Part shown: positions 8,792 through 16,602 of the stretch, piece after piece
How positions within the stretch are numbered: the first letter of the stretch is position 1
Layout of the letters: each line of letters opens with the position of its first letter
From: Paracoccus alkenifer
GTDB taxonomy: Bacteria; Pseudomonadota; Alphaproteobacteria; Rhodobacterales; Rhodobacteraceae
Length of the DNA stretch: 64,000 nt
Direction: 5' to 3'
NCBI RefSeq assembly: GCF_900108405.1
Contig: NZ_FNXG01000001.1
Coordinates: 62,001 to 126,000, forward strand
The notes under the pieces: model-generated
Told to the model about the DNA's origin: nothing
Database searches by the model: none
What the model saw: the letters and a program-made list of their open reading frames with translations, nothing else
Made by a program: the position numbers and the translations under genes

Positions 8792-9558
8792 CAGCGGAAC
8801 ATGCCCGAGCCGATCAGCCCCGGATTGATCTGCCGCGACCCTGCGCCGCCAGCCCCGGCCGCAGGCGGCTGGGACTGCGCCGGCGACGGGGCAGAACCCG
8901 CCGCCCGCGGCGTGGCGCCGCCGCCGCTGCGGCGGGTGGTCGAACCCGTGGCGGCGGGGGCCGCGGCCGCGACCGGGGCGCAGTGCAGAGCCTCGTTCCG
9001 GGCGATGGCGCGAAACAGCCCCATATCCGGGCTGGTCGCCGCCTGTGCCGCCCCCAGCGCCTGAAAATATCGCGCCAGCGCGGCGACCGAGCCGGCGCCC
9101 CAGTTGCCGTCGATACCGCCGGCATAGCACCCCATCTGCGCCAGTTCGGTCTGCAACGCCGCCGCCAGCTGATCGCCCTGCGGGTCGAATGCGCCCTGCG
9201 ACAGCAGCCGCTCGAACATGGCAGGATCGCGCTGCCGGATCGCCTCGCGCGCGGGGCGCGGCGTGCCCAGCGGGCCGCGTTCGGCGGCGGTCATCAACAC
9301 CGCGAGATCCCCCACGATGATCGAGGGTTCCGGCAGCCCCGCGCGGCGCGGTGCCTGGGGCATCGGGGCGGCCGGTATCGGGGCCTCCGGCATGGGCGCG
9401 TCCGGCATGGCCTTGATCACCTCGCCCGTCGGCGCGACCGGCAGCGCCCGGATCACCAGCCCGCCGCCGTCCGTTGCATGAGCCAGCGCGGGCAGCAACA
9501 GCGCCAGAATCAATGCGGAAAGATGAGGGGGGGCGAAAGCGGTCATCGGCGGCAGCAT
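8791..9558 (-). CDS. Secreted peptidoglycan-binding-like protein
   Basis: The 255-residue product has a signal peptide (hydrophobic LSALILALLLPALAHA, cleavage expected after residue 28). A Pro/Ala/Met-rich linker (about 48-72) follows, and then a peptidoglycan-binding-like helical domain at about 126-166 (LAAALQTELAQMGCYAGGID, GNWGAGSVAALARYF). The C-terminus is low-complexity Ala/Pro/Gly. The start at 9558 lies three bases after the upstream stop codon, which fits coupled translation; an ATG at 9546 would give the same mature protein. It overlaps the lytic transglycosylase gene as ATGA. It probably anchors that enzyme or a partner to the wall. No family closer than the general peptidoglycan-binding fold was recognised. 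Confidence 0.72.
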   Translation of the reverse strand: MLPPMTAFAPPHLSALILALLLPALAHATDGGGLVIRALPVAPTGEVIKAMPDAPMPEAPIPAAPMPQAPRRAGLPEPSIIVGDLAVLMTAAERGPLGTPRPAREAIRQRDPAMFERLLSQGAFDPQGDQLAAALQTELAQMGCYAGGIDGNWGAGSVAALARYFQALGAAQAATSPDMGLFRAIARNEALHCAPVAAAAPAATGSTTRRSGGGATPRAAGSAPSPAQSQPPAAGAGGAGSRQINPGLIGSGMFR

Positions 9559-9561
9559 GGC

Positions 9562-9978
9562 CTACATCGGGCGCGGGGTCACGAATACGGTCCAGTCGGT
9601 CCGGTCCTGCGTGTCCACCTCGATGAAACGCGCGTCCAGAAACCCGCGCAACAGGCAATCCTGCTGGCCCGCGATCTCGAACCGGCGCGGGGCGACGCAC
9701 AGGGGAATGGCGCCCGACAAGACCTCGTTGCCGAAAACATCGGCGGCGAAGACATGATAGAACCGCGCCCGCAGCGGCTCGCGCCGCAGGGTGGCGCATT
9801 GATTCGGGGCCACCCGCCACCAGCCTCGGGTCAGGGTTTCCTTGCCGTCGGGAACCGCGATCGCCACGTTGAGCACGTCGAACGACTGGTTGCACAGCCG
9901 CAACCCCGCCGCGGCCGGCCCCGGGGACAACAGCCAGAAACAGCCCAGCAGGATCGGCAGGACAACCCGGTTCAGCAT
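9562..9978 (-). CDS. Secreted DUF1036 family protein
   Basis: The 138-residue product has a signal peptide (MLNRVVLPILLGCFWLLSPGPAAA). It then follows the DUF1036 pattern: GLRLCNQSFDVLNVAIAV near the mature N-terminus, then RGWWRVAPNQC, an aromatic FYHVFA strand and later cysteines (PLCVAP, QQDCLL). The family is periplasmic and of unknown biochemical function. The ATG at 9978 gives a proper signal peptide; an in-frame TTG at 10008 would add ten residues and is less likely. It is the first gene of the minus-strand run DUF1036, peptidoglycan-binding-like, LytM/SLT, and is divergent from the lipoprotein-exb run across a 74-bp gap that must hold promoters for both. Confidence 0.75.
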   Translation of the reverse strand: MLNRVVLPILLGCFWLLSPGPAAAGLRLCNQSFDVLNVAIAVPDGKETLTRGWWRVAPNQCATLRREPLRARFYHVFAADVFGNEVLSGAIPLCVAPRRFEIAGQQDCLLRGFLDARFIEVDTQDRTDWTVFVTPRPM

Positions 9979-10052
9979 GGCAAAAAGACATCCCGGCGAA
10001 TTGAGCAAATGGACTGGCTGTGATAAGCCCCGACCAACGGAGTCAAGGCAAC

Positions 10053-10472
10053 ATGAAACTTATCCTTGTCGCAGGTGCAACCTTGCTGACCGCATGTGCG
10101 GCGTTTGGCTTTGCGCAGGCGGTGGACCGGCTGGCGGCCCCGCCGCAGGTCGCGGCGCCGTCGCCGGCCGGTTTCGGGACCGAGCGGGTCATTCCGACCG
10201 CACCCATTGCCCCCGCGCCCGCTGCCCCCGCGCCCATTGCCCCCGCGACCATTGCAGCGCCGGCGCAAGCCGGAATCGCGGTGCAGGCCAAGGACACCGC
10301 CCCGGCACCGCCGGCACCCCGCTTGGCAACTGTGGCGCCGCCGGCCGACAGGGAAACCCACGACAATGCGATGTATTTCCTCGCCCCTGCCGGGGCGTCC
10401 GGTCTTGACGGGGCCGGGCCGGTGCGGCGCTATGATTTCGTCAATCTTCCCGTGCTCGGGGTCTATCGCTGA
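10053..10472 (+). CDS. Putative lipoprotein, Ala/Pro-rich, first gene of the Exb-like module
   Basis: The 139-residue product begins MKLILVAGATLLTAC. L12-T13-A14-C15 fits a lipobox with Cys15 lipidated, and Ala at +2 would favour the outer membrane. The middle is an Ala/Pro repeat (PIAPAPAAPAPIAPATIAAP), probably an extended spacer. The C-terminus (about 110-139: NAMYFLAPAG, GPVRRYDFVNLPVLGVYR) is the only part that looks folded. The ATG at 10053 is preceded by a weak purine-rich stretch. It is not a recognisable TssJ. If the lipid call is wrong, the N-terminus is an ordinary signal peptide or membrane anchor. Confidence 0.65.
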   Translation: MKLILVAGATLLTACAAFGFAQAVDRLAAPPQVAAPSPAGFGTERVIPTAPIAPAPAAPAPIAPATIAAPAQAGIAVQAKDTAPAPPAPRLATVAPPADRETHDNAMYFLAPAGASGLDGAGPVRRYDFVNLPVLGVYR

Positions 10473-10491
10473 TTTCAGAAAGGCATTTTCG

Positions 10492-10935
10492 ATGCGTGGC
10501 ATTGCCGGGGCGGCCATGGCGGCCGCGCTTATCCTGCTGGCGGGGCAACCGGCATCGGCGCAGGAGCGGGGACAGGACCGCGGCATCCTGCTGGAACTGA
10601 ACGCCGCCCGCCCGGCCGAGGACGGCGGCTGCCGGCTGACCATGGTTGTCGCCAACGGGCTGGACCGGGGGCTGGCCCGGGCCGCATGGCAGGTCGCGAT
10701 CTTTGACCGGGGGGGAATCGTCGAATCGCTGCCCGTGCTGGATTTCGGGCAGCTGATCGGCGGCAAGACCAAGGTCTCGGTGTTCGAGCTGGCCGGCCGG
10801 CCCTGCGACGCAATCGGGCGGATCATCGTCAACGATGTGGCGGAATGCCGCGCCGAGGATGGAACCGACCTGCGTGAAACCTGCCTGACCGGCCTGTCGG
10901 CGCGCACGCTGACCGACATCGAATTCGGTATCTGA
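10492..10935 (+). CDS. Small secreted protein of unknown function with four cysteines
   Basis: The 147-residue product has a clear signal peptide (MRGIAGAAMAAALILLAGQPASAQ, cleavage after about residue 23). The mature part is a predicted beta-rich domain of about 120 residues with four Cys (GGCRL, RPCDA, AECRA, RETCL) that could form two disulfides. The pattern of alternating hydrophobic strands (ILLELNAARP, CRLTMVVAN, WQVAIFDRGG, KTKVSVFELAG) resembles a small Ig-like sandwich; that is my reading, not a family match. It ends 4 bp before the ExbB-like gene, so it belongs to that operon and probably works in the periplasm with it. Confidence 0.68.
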   Translation: MRGIAGAAMAAALILLAGQPASAQERGQDRGILLELNAARPAEDGGCRLTMVVANGLDRGLARAAWQVAIFDRGGIVESLPVLDFGQLIGGKTKVSVFELAGRPCDAIGRIIVNDVAECRAEDGTDLRETCLTGLSARTLTDIEFGI

Positions 10936-10939
10936 AACC

Positions 10940-11581
10940 ATGCTCGATTCGATCCCCAGCGATCTGCCCCCGATCAGCATCGCCGTCTTTGTCGCGCTGG
11001 CGGCGCTGTCGGTGCTGACCCTGACCGTCGCCATCTTCAAGCTGGCGCAGTTTTCGCGCCTGGGCGTCGGCCGCCACGACCAGGCCGAGGTCATTCTGGA
11101 CGACTGGCTGAACGGCCGCCCCGACGAGGCGCAGCGCAAGGCCGGGCTGGGCCGGACCGTGCTGTCGCGGGTGCTGGCGGCGGTGATGTCGGGGCTGCGC
11201 GCCCGCCCCGGCGATCCCGCCTATGGCGAAGAGCTGGCGCGCCAGATCGCGCTGTCCGAGCTGGTGCAGATGGGCGCGCGGATGCGCCTGCTTGAAGCCG
11301 TGGTCCAGATGGCGCCGATGCTGGGGCTGCTGGGCACGGTGATCGGGATGATCGACGCGTTCGGCAATCTGGCGCAGCAAAGCCAGATCGCGGATCCGCG
11401 CATCCTCGCCTCGGGGATCTGGACGGCGCTGACCACCACCGCGGCCGGGCTGGCCATCGCGCTGGTCGCCTATTTCGTCGCCGCCTGGCTGGAATCGCGG
11501 ATCGAGGATGAACGCCAGACGATGGAGCTGGTGATTTCGGCCGCCATCCACGGGCGGCTGGGGCAGCAAGTGCGGGGCTGA
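10940..11581 (+). CDS. MotA/TolQ/ExbB family proton-channel subunit
   Basis: The 213-residue product has three transmembrane segments: about 13-35, about 120-142 and about 160-182. The family signature lies in the second (VVQMAPMLGLLGTVIGMIDA) and third (IWTALTTTAAGLAIALVAYF) helices. ExbB/TolQ pentamers couple inward proton flow to movement of an ExbD/TolR dimer and a TonB/TolA-type transducer. The neighbours supply exactly those partners: two ExbD-like genes and one TonB-like gene follow with overlaps. The size matches ExbB/TolQ, not MotA. It is not the housekeeping tolQ, since pal, tolB and ybgC are absent. Confidence 0.85.
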   Translation: MLDSIPSDLPPISIAVFVALAALSVLTLTVAIFKLAQFSRLGVGRHDQAEVILDDWLNGRPDEAQRKAGLGRTVLSRVLAAVMSGLRARPGDPAYGEELARQIALSELVQMGARMRLLEAVVQMAPMLGLLGTVIGMIDAFGNLAQQSQIADPRILASGIWTALTTTAAGLAIALVAYFVAAWLESRIEDERQTMELVISAAIHGRLGQQVRG

Positions 11582-11586
11582 AACCG

Positions 11587-12051
11587 ATGCCCGCCCCCGC
11601 CGCAAGAGCCGCCTCGATCCCCCTGCCCGCCCGGCGCCGGCGCCATGGGTTTTCGATGACGGCCATGGCGGACATGCTGTTCCAGCTGCTGATCTTTTTC
11701 ATGCTGTCCGCCAATCTGGCGCCCTTTGCCATGCTTGAGCTGCGGGCCGGCGCGCTGGGGGCGCCGGGCGCGGGGGACGGCGCCGGCAGGGCGGCTACGC
11801 CCGCCGCGGTCACCGATATCCGCGCCACCGCGGTCTGGACCCTGACCCCCGAGGGGCTGACCGCCAGCGGCCAGCGCTTCGGGCTGGACCGGGTCGGGCT
11901 GCTGGCCGAGGCGCTGCGCGCGCAGGGCACCGCGAATGTCCTGGTGGTGCTGCGTCCCGAGGTGCCGGTGCAGCATGTCATCACCGTGCTGGAAACCCTG
12001 TCGGCGCAGGGCATCGTTTCGGTCCAGGTCGCGGACGGAACGATCCGATGA
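11587..12051 (+). CDS. ExbD/TolR family protein with canonical transmembrane Asp
   Basis: The 154-residue product has a basic N-terminus (PARRRRHGFS), one transmembrane helix at about 25-45 (MADMLFQLLIFFMLSANLAP) and a periplasmic ExbD-type domain. Asp29 sits in the helix where the family has its essential proton-carrying Asp. The periplasmic part shows the late family motif (NVLVVLRPEVPVQHVITVLE), like the conserved segment preceding the last helix in ExbD. Its stop overlaps the start of the second exbD-like gene (ATGA). It should form a dimer inside the ExbB-like pentamer, alone or as a heterodimer with the next gene product. Confidence 0.83.
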   Translation: MPAPAARAASIPLPARRRRHGFSMTAMADMLFQLLIFFMLSANLAPFAMLELRAGALGAPGAGDGAGRAATPAAVTDIRATAVWTLTPEGLTASGQRFGLDRVGLLAEALRAQGTANVLVVLRPEVPVQHVITVLETLSAQGIVSVQVADGTIR

Positions 12052-12443
12052 GCCTGTCATTGCCCCGCCGCCCGGCTCTTGCCCGGCTGGATCCGGCGCT
12101 GGCCATCGTCAATATCGTGCTGCTGCTGATCTTTTTCTTTCTCGGCGCCGGGCAGCCGGCCCGGCCTCCGGCCGAGCTGCAACTGGCGCAGACGCGGCTG
12201 CTGCCCGCCGCCGTGCTGCCCTCGCCCGTGCTGGAGCTGCACGGGGCCGAGCGCTGGCTGCTGGACGACCAGCCGATCCTGCCCGAGCTGCTGCCCGCGG
12301 CGCTGGCGCTGCATGACGGGCCGCTGCATGTGATGATCGACCGGCAGGCGCCGGCCAGCCTGTTGCTGGACCTGCTGCGCCACCCGGGGCTGGAGGGCCG
12401 CGACCTGAGGCTGGTCACCCGGCCCAACGGGCCCGCCCCGTGA
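12048..12443 (+). CDS. Second ExbD/TolR-like protein lacking the transmembrane Asp
   Basis: The 131-residue product repeats the ExbD plan: a short basic N-terminus, one helix at about 16-35 (DPALAIVNIVLLLIFFFLGA), then a small periplasmic domain with HVMIDRQAPASLLLDLL matching the conserved late segment. The helix contains no acid. Asn22 lies near the place of the family Asp, and Asp15 is only at the membrane edge. It overlaps the gene before (ATGA) and the gene after (GTGA). Paired ExbD1/ExbD2 genes are known in other Exb systems. The missing acid suggests that the first ExbD carries the proton path and this one is structural. Confidence 0.78.
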   Translation: MSLSLPRRPALARLDPALAIVNIVLLLIFFFLGAGQPARPPAELQLAQTRLLPAAVLPSPVLELHGAERWLLDDQPILPELLPAALALHDGPLHVMIDRQAPASLLLDLLRHPGLEGRDLRLVTRPNGPAP

Positions 12444-13486
12444 TCGGCGCGGCGCCGGCGCGGCCGGGGTGGGCGCAGGCTTTGGCCGTGTCGCTGCTGC
12501 TGCATGGCGCGGGGGGGGCGGCGGTGGTCTGGCGGCCCGACTGGCAGCGGCACGAGGCCGCCCCCGGCGCCCCCGTCCGGCTTGAGCTGGACCTGTCCGC
12601 GCTGAACCCGACCGCCCGGCCCGACGCGCCCACCCTGACCCCGGTCACCGCCGCCGATGCGGGGTCCGAGACGCTGGCCCCCGTGCCGCCTGCCCCCGTG
12701 CCGCCTGCCCCCGTTTCGCCCGACCTTGGTGCCGCGCTGCCGACCCCGCTGCTGCCCGATATACCACTGGTGGACAGCCGGGCGGCGTCGGAATCCAGCA
12801 CCGCACCGGCGCCCGACGCCCCCGAGACCGCACCCGCCCCCGACGCCGCACCCGGGACCGCCCCCACCGACCCTCGCCTCGCCGAGCTGTTCGACCGGAT
12901 CCGGGGCCGGCTGGGCGAATCCTGCCTGCTTGCCCTGCCCGCGCTGCTGGGCGAGGACCAGATCCAGCTGGGGGTGCTGGCGGCCGACGACCGCCGGGTC
13001 GCCGGGCTGATGCGCGAGCTGACCCGCGGGCTGGACACCGGGATCGTCGAGGCCGCGGTGCTGCTGGACCCGCGGCAATGCCCGGCGCTGGATTTCATCC
13101 GGCGCGATCCGCGCTATCCGCTGCCGGGTCTGGGATTGCAGATCGAGACGCCGGATATCGCCAGCGGCGACAGTTTGCGAGGGCGCCTCTCGGGCACGGC
13201 GGGGCTGTATACGACGCTGCTGCTGGTCGACGACAACGGCGTGGTCCATGACCTGCGGCGCTTTCAGATCGCCGCGGCCGGGGCGACCCGGTTCGAGGTG
13301 CCGCTGGCCCGCTCGGGCGGGGCAAGGGACACCCATCAGCTGGTGCTGGCCATCGCCAGTGCCGTTCGCCCCGACACCGTCGCCACCCATGCGGGCGAGA
13401 CGGCCGCCGAGTTTTTCGACCGGCTGTCGCGCGACCCCGCAACCGCCGACGCCCGCCTGGGCATCGGCAGCATCTATGTGCGTTAA
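12440..13486 (+). CDS. TonB/TolA-like energy transducer with a DUF4384-like C-terminal domain
   Basis: The 348-residue product (GTG start, overlapping the previous stop as GTGA) has one N-terminal transmembrane helix with S18-LLL-H22. That matches the Ser16-x3-His20 spacing of TonB, which is needed for coupling to ExbB/ExbD. A Pro/Ala-rich spacer (about 55-140, with the repeat PVPPAPVPPAPV) follows, as in TonB. The C-terminal part (about 145-348) is not a TonB C-terminal domain. It has a region with two Cys (ESCLLAL, DPRQCPAL) and then a sandwich-like segment (GDSLRGRLSG, LYTTLLLVDDNGVVHDLRRF, THQLVLAIAS) resembling DUF4384-type domains seen beside kinases and caspase-like proteins. The likely role is to transmit energy across the periplasm to an unknown partner. 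Confidence 0.72.
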   Translation: MIGAAPARPGWAQALAVSLLLHGAGGAAVVWRPDWQRHEAAPGAPVRLELDLSALNPTARPDAPTLTPVTAADAGSETLAPVPPAPVPPAPVSPDLGAALPTPLLPDIPLVDSRAASESSTAPAPDAPETAPAPDAAPGTAPTDPRLAELFDRIRGRLGESCLLALPALLGEDQIQLGVLAADDRRVAGLMRELTRGLDTGIVEAAVLLDPRQCPALDFIRRDPRYPLPGLGLQIETPDIASGDSLRGRLSGTAGLYTTLLLVDDNGVVHDLRRFQIAAAGATRFEVPLARSGGARDTHQLVLAIASAVRPDTVATHAGETAAEFFDRLSRDPATADARLGIGSIYVR

Positions 13487-13497
13487 GACGCGGTCGC

Positions 13498-13959
13498 CTA
13501 AAGCGCCGTCGCCCTGTCGAAGCCCTCGCGCGCGACGCGTTCAAAGCCTTTGCGGATCACCATCTGCTTGACCATGTTGTCGGTGACCACCTTGGCGACC
13601 CCGGTGCCCGCCGCCCGCACCCCGCGCTTGAAATAGACCGACCACACCGCATCCACCGCCATGTTGGCCGCAAACCCGGCAAAGATATTGGCGCTCATGC
13701 GGTGAAACGACGGGTCGCGTTCGACGATCAGCGGGTTGTGCCGCCCCTGCATCGCCACCTCGGCAATCGCCGATCCGTCAAGGCCAAAGGGCGCGACCGC
13801 CGCCACCACCCGTTCCGTCACGCTGACGCGGCCGTCCTTGTCCGCGTCGCGGCCGTCAAAGAACGCGCCGATGGCCACCGCGTCATCCCCGATGAACCCG
13901 ACCACGCCGATATCGCGGCCGCTGCGGTCCTGCACCACTACCCAGTCGAAACCTGCCAT
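13498..13959 (-). CDS. Small T6SS-linked protein with one EF-hand loop
   Basis: The 153-residue product has no signal peptide. It contains a complete EF-hand calcium loop at residues 38-49 (DADKDGRVSVTE: Asp at 1, 3 and 5, Gly at 6, Ser at 9, Glu at 12). A region of Ala/Val-rich helices (NIFAGFAANMAVDAVWSVYF) and a basic C-terminus follow. A strong ribosome site (AAAGGAGA) precedes the ATG. It lies 11 bp after the clpV stop on the same strand, so it is the last gene of the main T6SS run and meets the TonB-like gene tail to tail. Function is unknown; a calcium-responsive T6SS accessory or a small cargo protein are both possible. Confidence 0.68.
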   Translation of the reverse strand: MAGFDWVVVQDRSGRDIGVVGFIGDDAVAIGAFFDGRDADKDGRVSVTERVVAAVAPFGLDGSAIAEVAMQGRHNPLIVERDPSFHRMSANIFAGFAANMAVDAVWSVYFKRGVRAAGTGVAKVVTDNMVKQMVIRKGFERVAREGFDRATAL

Positions 13960-13970
13960 GACAATCTCCT

Positions 13971-16586
13971 TTAGTTGAAATCATAGGTGAAACCCTGATC
14001 CGCCACGCGGATCGCGACATCCTCCATCGCGCGCCCCGCGACCATGCGGCCCAGCACCTGCCGCGACAGATCGGGCAGGATCGAGTTGGTGATGATGTTG
14101 TCGATCATCCGCCCGCCGCTGTCGGGGTCGCGGCATTGATCGACGATCGCGTCGATCACCTCGTCGCCGTAATGCAGCGCCGCGCCCTGCGATTCGCGCA
14201 GCCGCCGCGCCACCGCGTCCAGTTTCAGCCGGGCGATGCCGCCCAGAACCCCGGACGACAGCGGCACATAGGGGATGGTAACGATCCGGCCCAGCAGCGC
14301 GGGCGGGAACACGCCCAGAAGCTCTTCTTTCAGGGACGCCTCCAGCGTGTCGGGGTCGGTGATCGCGCCTTCGGGGGCCAGCGCCATGATCGAGCCGGTG
14401 CCGACATTCGAGGTCATCAGGATCAGCGTGTTGCGGAAATTGATCGGGCGGCCGTTGCCGTCCTCCATCCTGCCCTTGTCGAAGACCTGAAAGAACAGCT
14501 CGTGCACGTCCGCATGGGCCTTTTCCATCTCGTCCAGCAGCACCACGGAATAGGGCTTGCGGCGCACCGCCTCGGTCAGCCGCCCGCCTTCGCCGTAACC
14601 GACATAGCCGGGGGGCGCGCCCTTGAGCAGGCTGACCGAGTGGGCCTCCTGAAATTCGGACATGTTGATGGTGATGACGTTCTGTTCGCCCCCGTAAAGC
14701 GATTCCGCCAGCGCCAGCGCGGTTTCGGTCTTGCCGACGCCGGACGGGCCGCACAGCATGAAGACGCCGATGGGCTTTTCCGGGTTGGACAGCCCGGCCC
14801 GCGCGGTTTCCACCCGGCGCGCGATCATCGCAAGACCCTGATCCTGACCGATGACGCGCTGTTTCAGGTGGTCGGCCAGCCCCAGCACCGCCTGCAATTC
14901 ATCGGCCACCATCCGGCCCGCGGGAATGCCGGTCCAGTCGCTGATGACGCTGGCCACCGCCTGATCGTCGACATGCGGCCAGATCATCCGGTCGTCGGCA
15001 TGGATCGCGTCCAGCCCCCGCATCCCCTCGGCCAGCTCGGCGCGGATGCTGTCGGCGTTGTCGCCGCCCAGACGCGAGCGCAGCGCAAGGATATTCTCGA
15101 CGAGGGATTTTTCGTCGCCATAGGCGGCCTCGAGCGTGGCCAGCCGCCCGCGGTGGTCGGCCAGATCGGTCTCGAGCTCGGCCAGACGCGCCTCGGGCGC
15201 GGCGCCCAGATCGCGCTCGGCGGTCTTGGCGGCGATGTCCATTTCCAGCGCAGAGATGGCGGCGCGCATGTCGGCGATGCGGGCGGGGGTGGCGCTTTGG
15301 CTGACGGCCACGCGCGCGCAGGCCGTATCCAGCAGCGACACCGCCTTGTCGGGCAGTTGCCGCGCCGGCAGATAGCGCGCCGACAGCTTCACCGCCGATT
15401 CCACCGCCGCGTCGGAAATGCGGACCCTGTGATGCGCCTCCATCGGACCAAGCAGGCCGCGCATCATGAAACACGCGGTCTCGATCGAGGGTTCATCGAC
15501 CGAAATCGGCTGGAAACGCCGGGTCAGCGCCGGATCCTTTTCGAAATAATTGCGGTATTCGGCCCATGTGGTGGCGGCAATGGTGCGCAGCGTCCCGCGC
15601 GCCAGCGCCGGTTTCAGCAGGTTCGCCGCGTCGCCCGTGCCCGCCGCACCGCCCGCGCCGATCAGGGTGTGGGCCTCGTCGATGAACAGGATGATCGGGA
15701 CGGGGCTGGCCTGCACCTCGTCGATGACGGACCGCAGGCGCTGCTCGAATTCGCCCTTCATGCTGGCGCCGGCCTGCATCGCGCCGATGTCCAGCATGTG
15801 CAGCCGCATCCCCTGCAACGCCGGTGGCACCTCGCCCGCGGCCAGTTTCTGGGCGAAACCCTCGACCACGGCGGTTTTGCCCACGCCCGCCTCTCCGGTC
15901 AGGATCGGGTTGTTCTGGCGGCGGCGCATCAGCACGTCGATGATCTGGCGGATCTCGTCGTCGCGCCCGACAACCGGATCCATCCGCCCCTCGGCCGCAT
16001 CCGCCGTCATGTCGACCGAGAACCGCCCCAGAGCGGTCGCGTGCCCCGCCCCGTCCCCGCCGCCCGCCCCCGCGCGCAGGCCCGAGCCGTCCATCGGGCG
16101 CATGTCCTCTTCGTCGGACCCGGCCCAGAGCGTGCGCGCCTCGGCGCCCAGCCGATCGGCGGACAGCTCGTCGAAAACCCCGCAATACTGCACCAGCGCG
16201 TGGCGCAAGGCATGGTCGTTCAGCAGCGCAACCAGCAGATGGCCGGTGCGGATCTGCGCCTCGCCAAAGAACAGCGTCGCATAGGTCCAGGCGTGGTTCA
16301 GCGCATCGGCAAGCCGTTCGGAAATGCCCGGCGTCTCGGTCACGTTCTTGTGCAGCGCGCCCATGGCACGGTCCAGATCCTTGAGCACCCGGCCCCGGTC
16401 CAGCCCGGATTGCTGCAAGGTGACCGAGATGTCGCAATTCTGGTTCGAGATCGCGTGAAACAGCCAGTGGCTCAGTTCCACGTTGCGGTTGCCGTCGGCG
16501 CGCGCCTGCCGCATCGCCTGAAGAAAGGCGTCATAACCGACCCGGTTCATCTTGCCGGCGAATTTTTCGATGGTGATGGCGGTCAT
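13971..16586 (-). CDS. tssH: T6SS sheath-disassembly ATPase ClpV (TssH)
   Basis: This is a ClpB-type AAA+ unfoldase that recycles contracted TssB/TssC sheath. The 871-residue length is usual for ClpV. It has an N-terminal Clp-N domain (about 1-160), a first AAA+ domain with Walker A GEAGVGKT and Walker B LFIDEAHT, a middle coiled coil around 420-500, and a second AAA+ domain with GPSGVGKT and VVLLDEMEKAH. The N-terminus (MTAITIEKFAGKMN, ELSHWLFHAI) is ClpV-like, unlike ClpB. It lies 16 bp downstream of tssG on the same strand. A separate ClpA is encoded at 51515-53833, so this copy is the secretion-specific one. Confidence 0.95.
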   Translation of the reverse strand: MTAITIEKFAGKMNRVGYDAFLQAMRQARADGNRNVELSHWLFHAISNQNCDISVTLQQSGLDRGRVLKDLDRAMGALHKNVTETPGISERLADALNHAWTYATLFFGEAQIRTGHLLVALLNDHALRHALVQYCGVFDELSADRLGAEARTLWAGSDEEDMRPMDGSGLRAGAGGGDGAGHATALGRFSVDMTADAAEGRMDPVVGRDDEIRQIIDVLMRRRQNNPILTGEAGVGKTAVVEGFAQKLAAGEVPPALQGMRLHMLDIGAMQAGASMKGEFEQRLRSVIDEVQASPVPIILFIDEAHTLIGAGGAAGTGDAANLLKPALARGTLRTIAATTWAEYRNYFEKDPALTRRFQPISVDEPSIETACFMMRGLLGPMEAHHRVRISDAAVESAVKLSARYLPARQLPDKAVSLLDTACARVAVSQSATPARIADMRAAISALEMDIAAKTAERDLGAAPEARLAELETDLADHRGRLATLEAAYGDEKSLVENILALRSRLGGDNADSIRAELAEGMRGLDAIHADDRMIWPHVDDQAVASVISDWTGIPAGRMVADELQAVLGLADHLKQRVIGQDQGLAMIARRVETARAGLSNPEKPIGVFMLCGPSGVGKTETALALAESLYGGEQNVITINMSEFQEAHSVSLLKGAPPGYVGYGEGGRLTEAVRRKPYSVVLLDEMEKAHADVHELFFQVFDKGRMEDGNGRPINFRNTLILMTSNVGTGSIMALAPEGAITDPDTLEASLKEELLGVFPPALLGRIVTIPYVPLSSGVLGGIARLKLDAVARRLRESQGAALHYGDEVIDAIVDQCRDPDSGGRMIDNIITNSILPDLSRQVLGRMVAGRAMEDVAIRVADQGFTYDFN

Positions 16587-16602
16587 GGAAACCTCGTCAT
16601 GG

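Noticed and set aside
10053..10472. TssJ lipoprotein of the T6SS membrane complex
   Set aside because: It has a lipobox but is short and dominated by an Ala/Pro repeat, without the beta-sandwich pattern of TssJ. It is also grouped with exb-like genes instead of tssL/tssM.
10940..13486. Housekeeping tolQRA locus
   Set aside because: There is no tolB, pal or ybgC, two ExbD-like genes are present, and the transducer has a different C-terminal domain.
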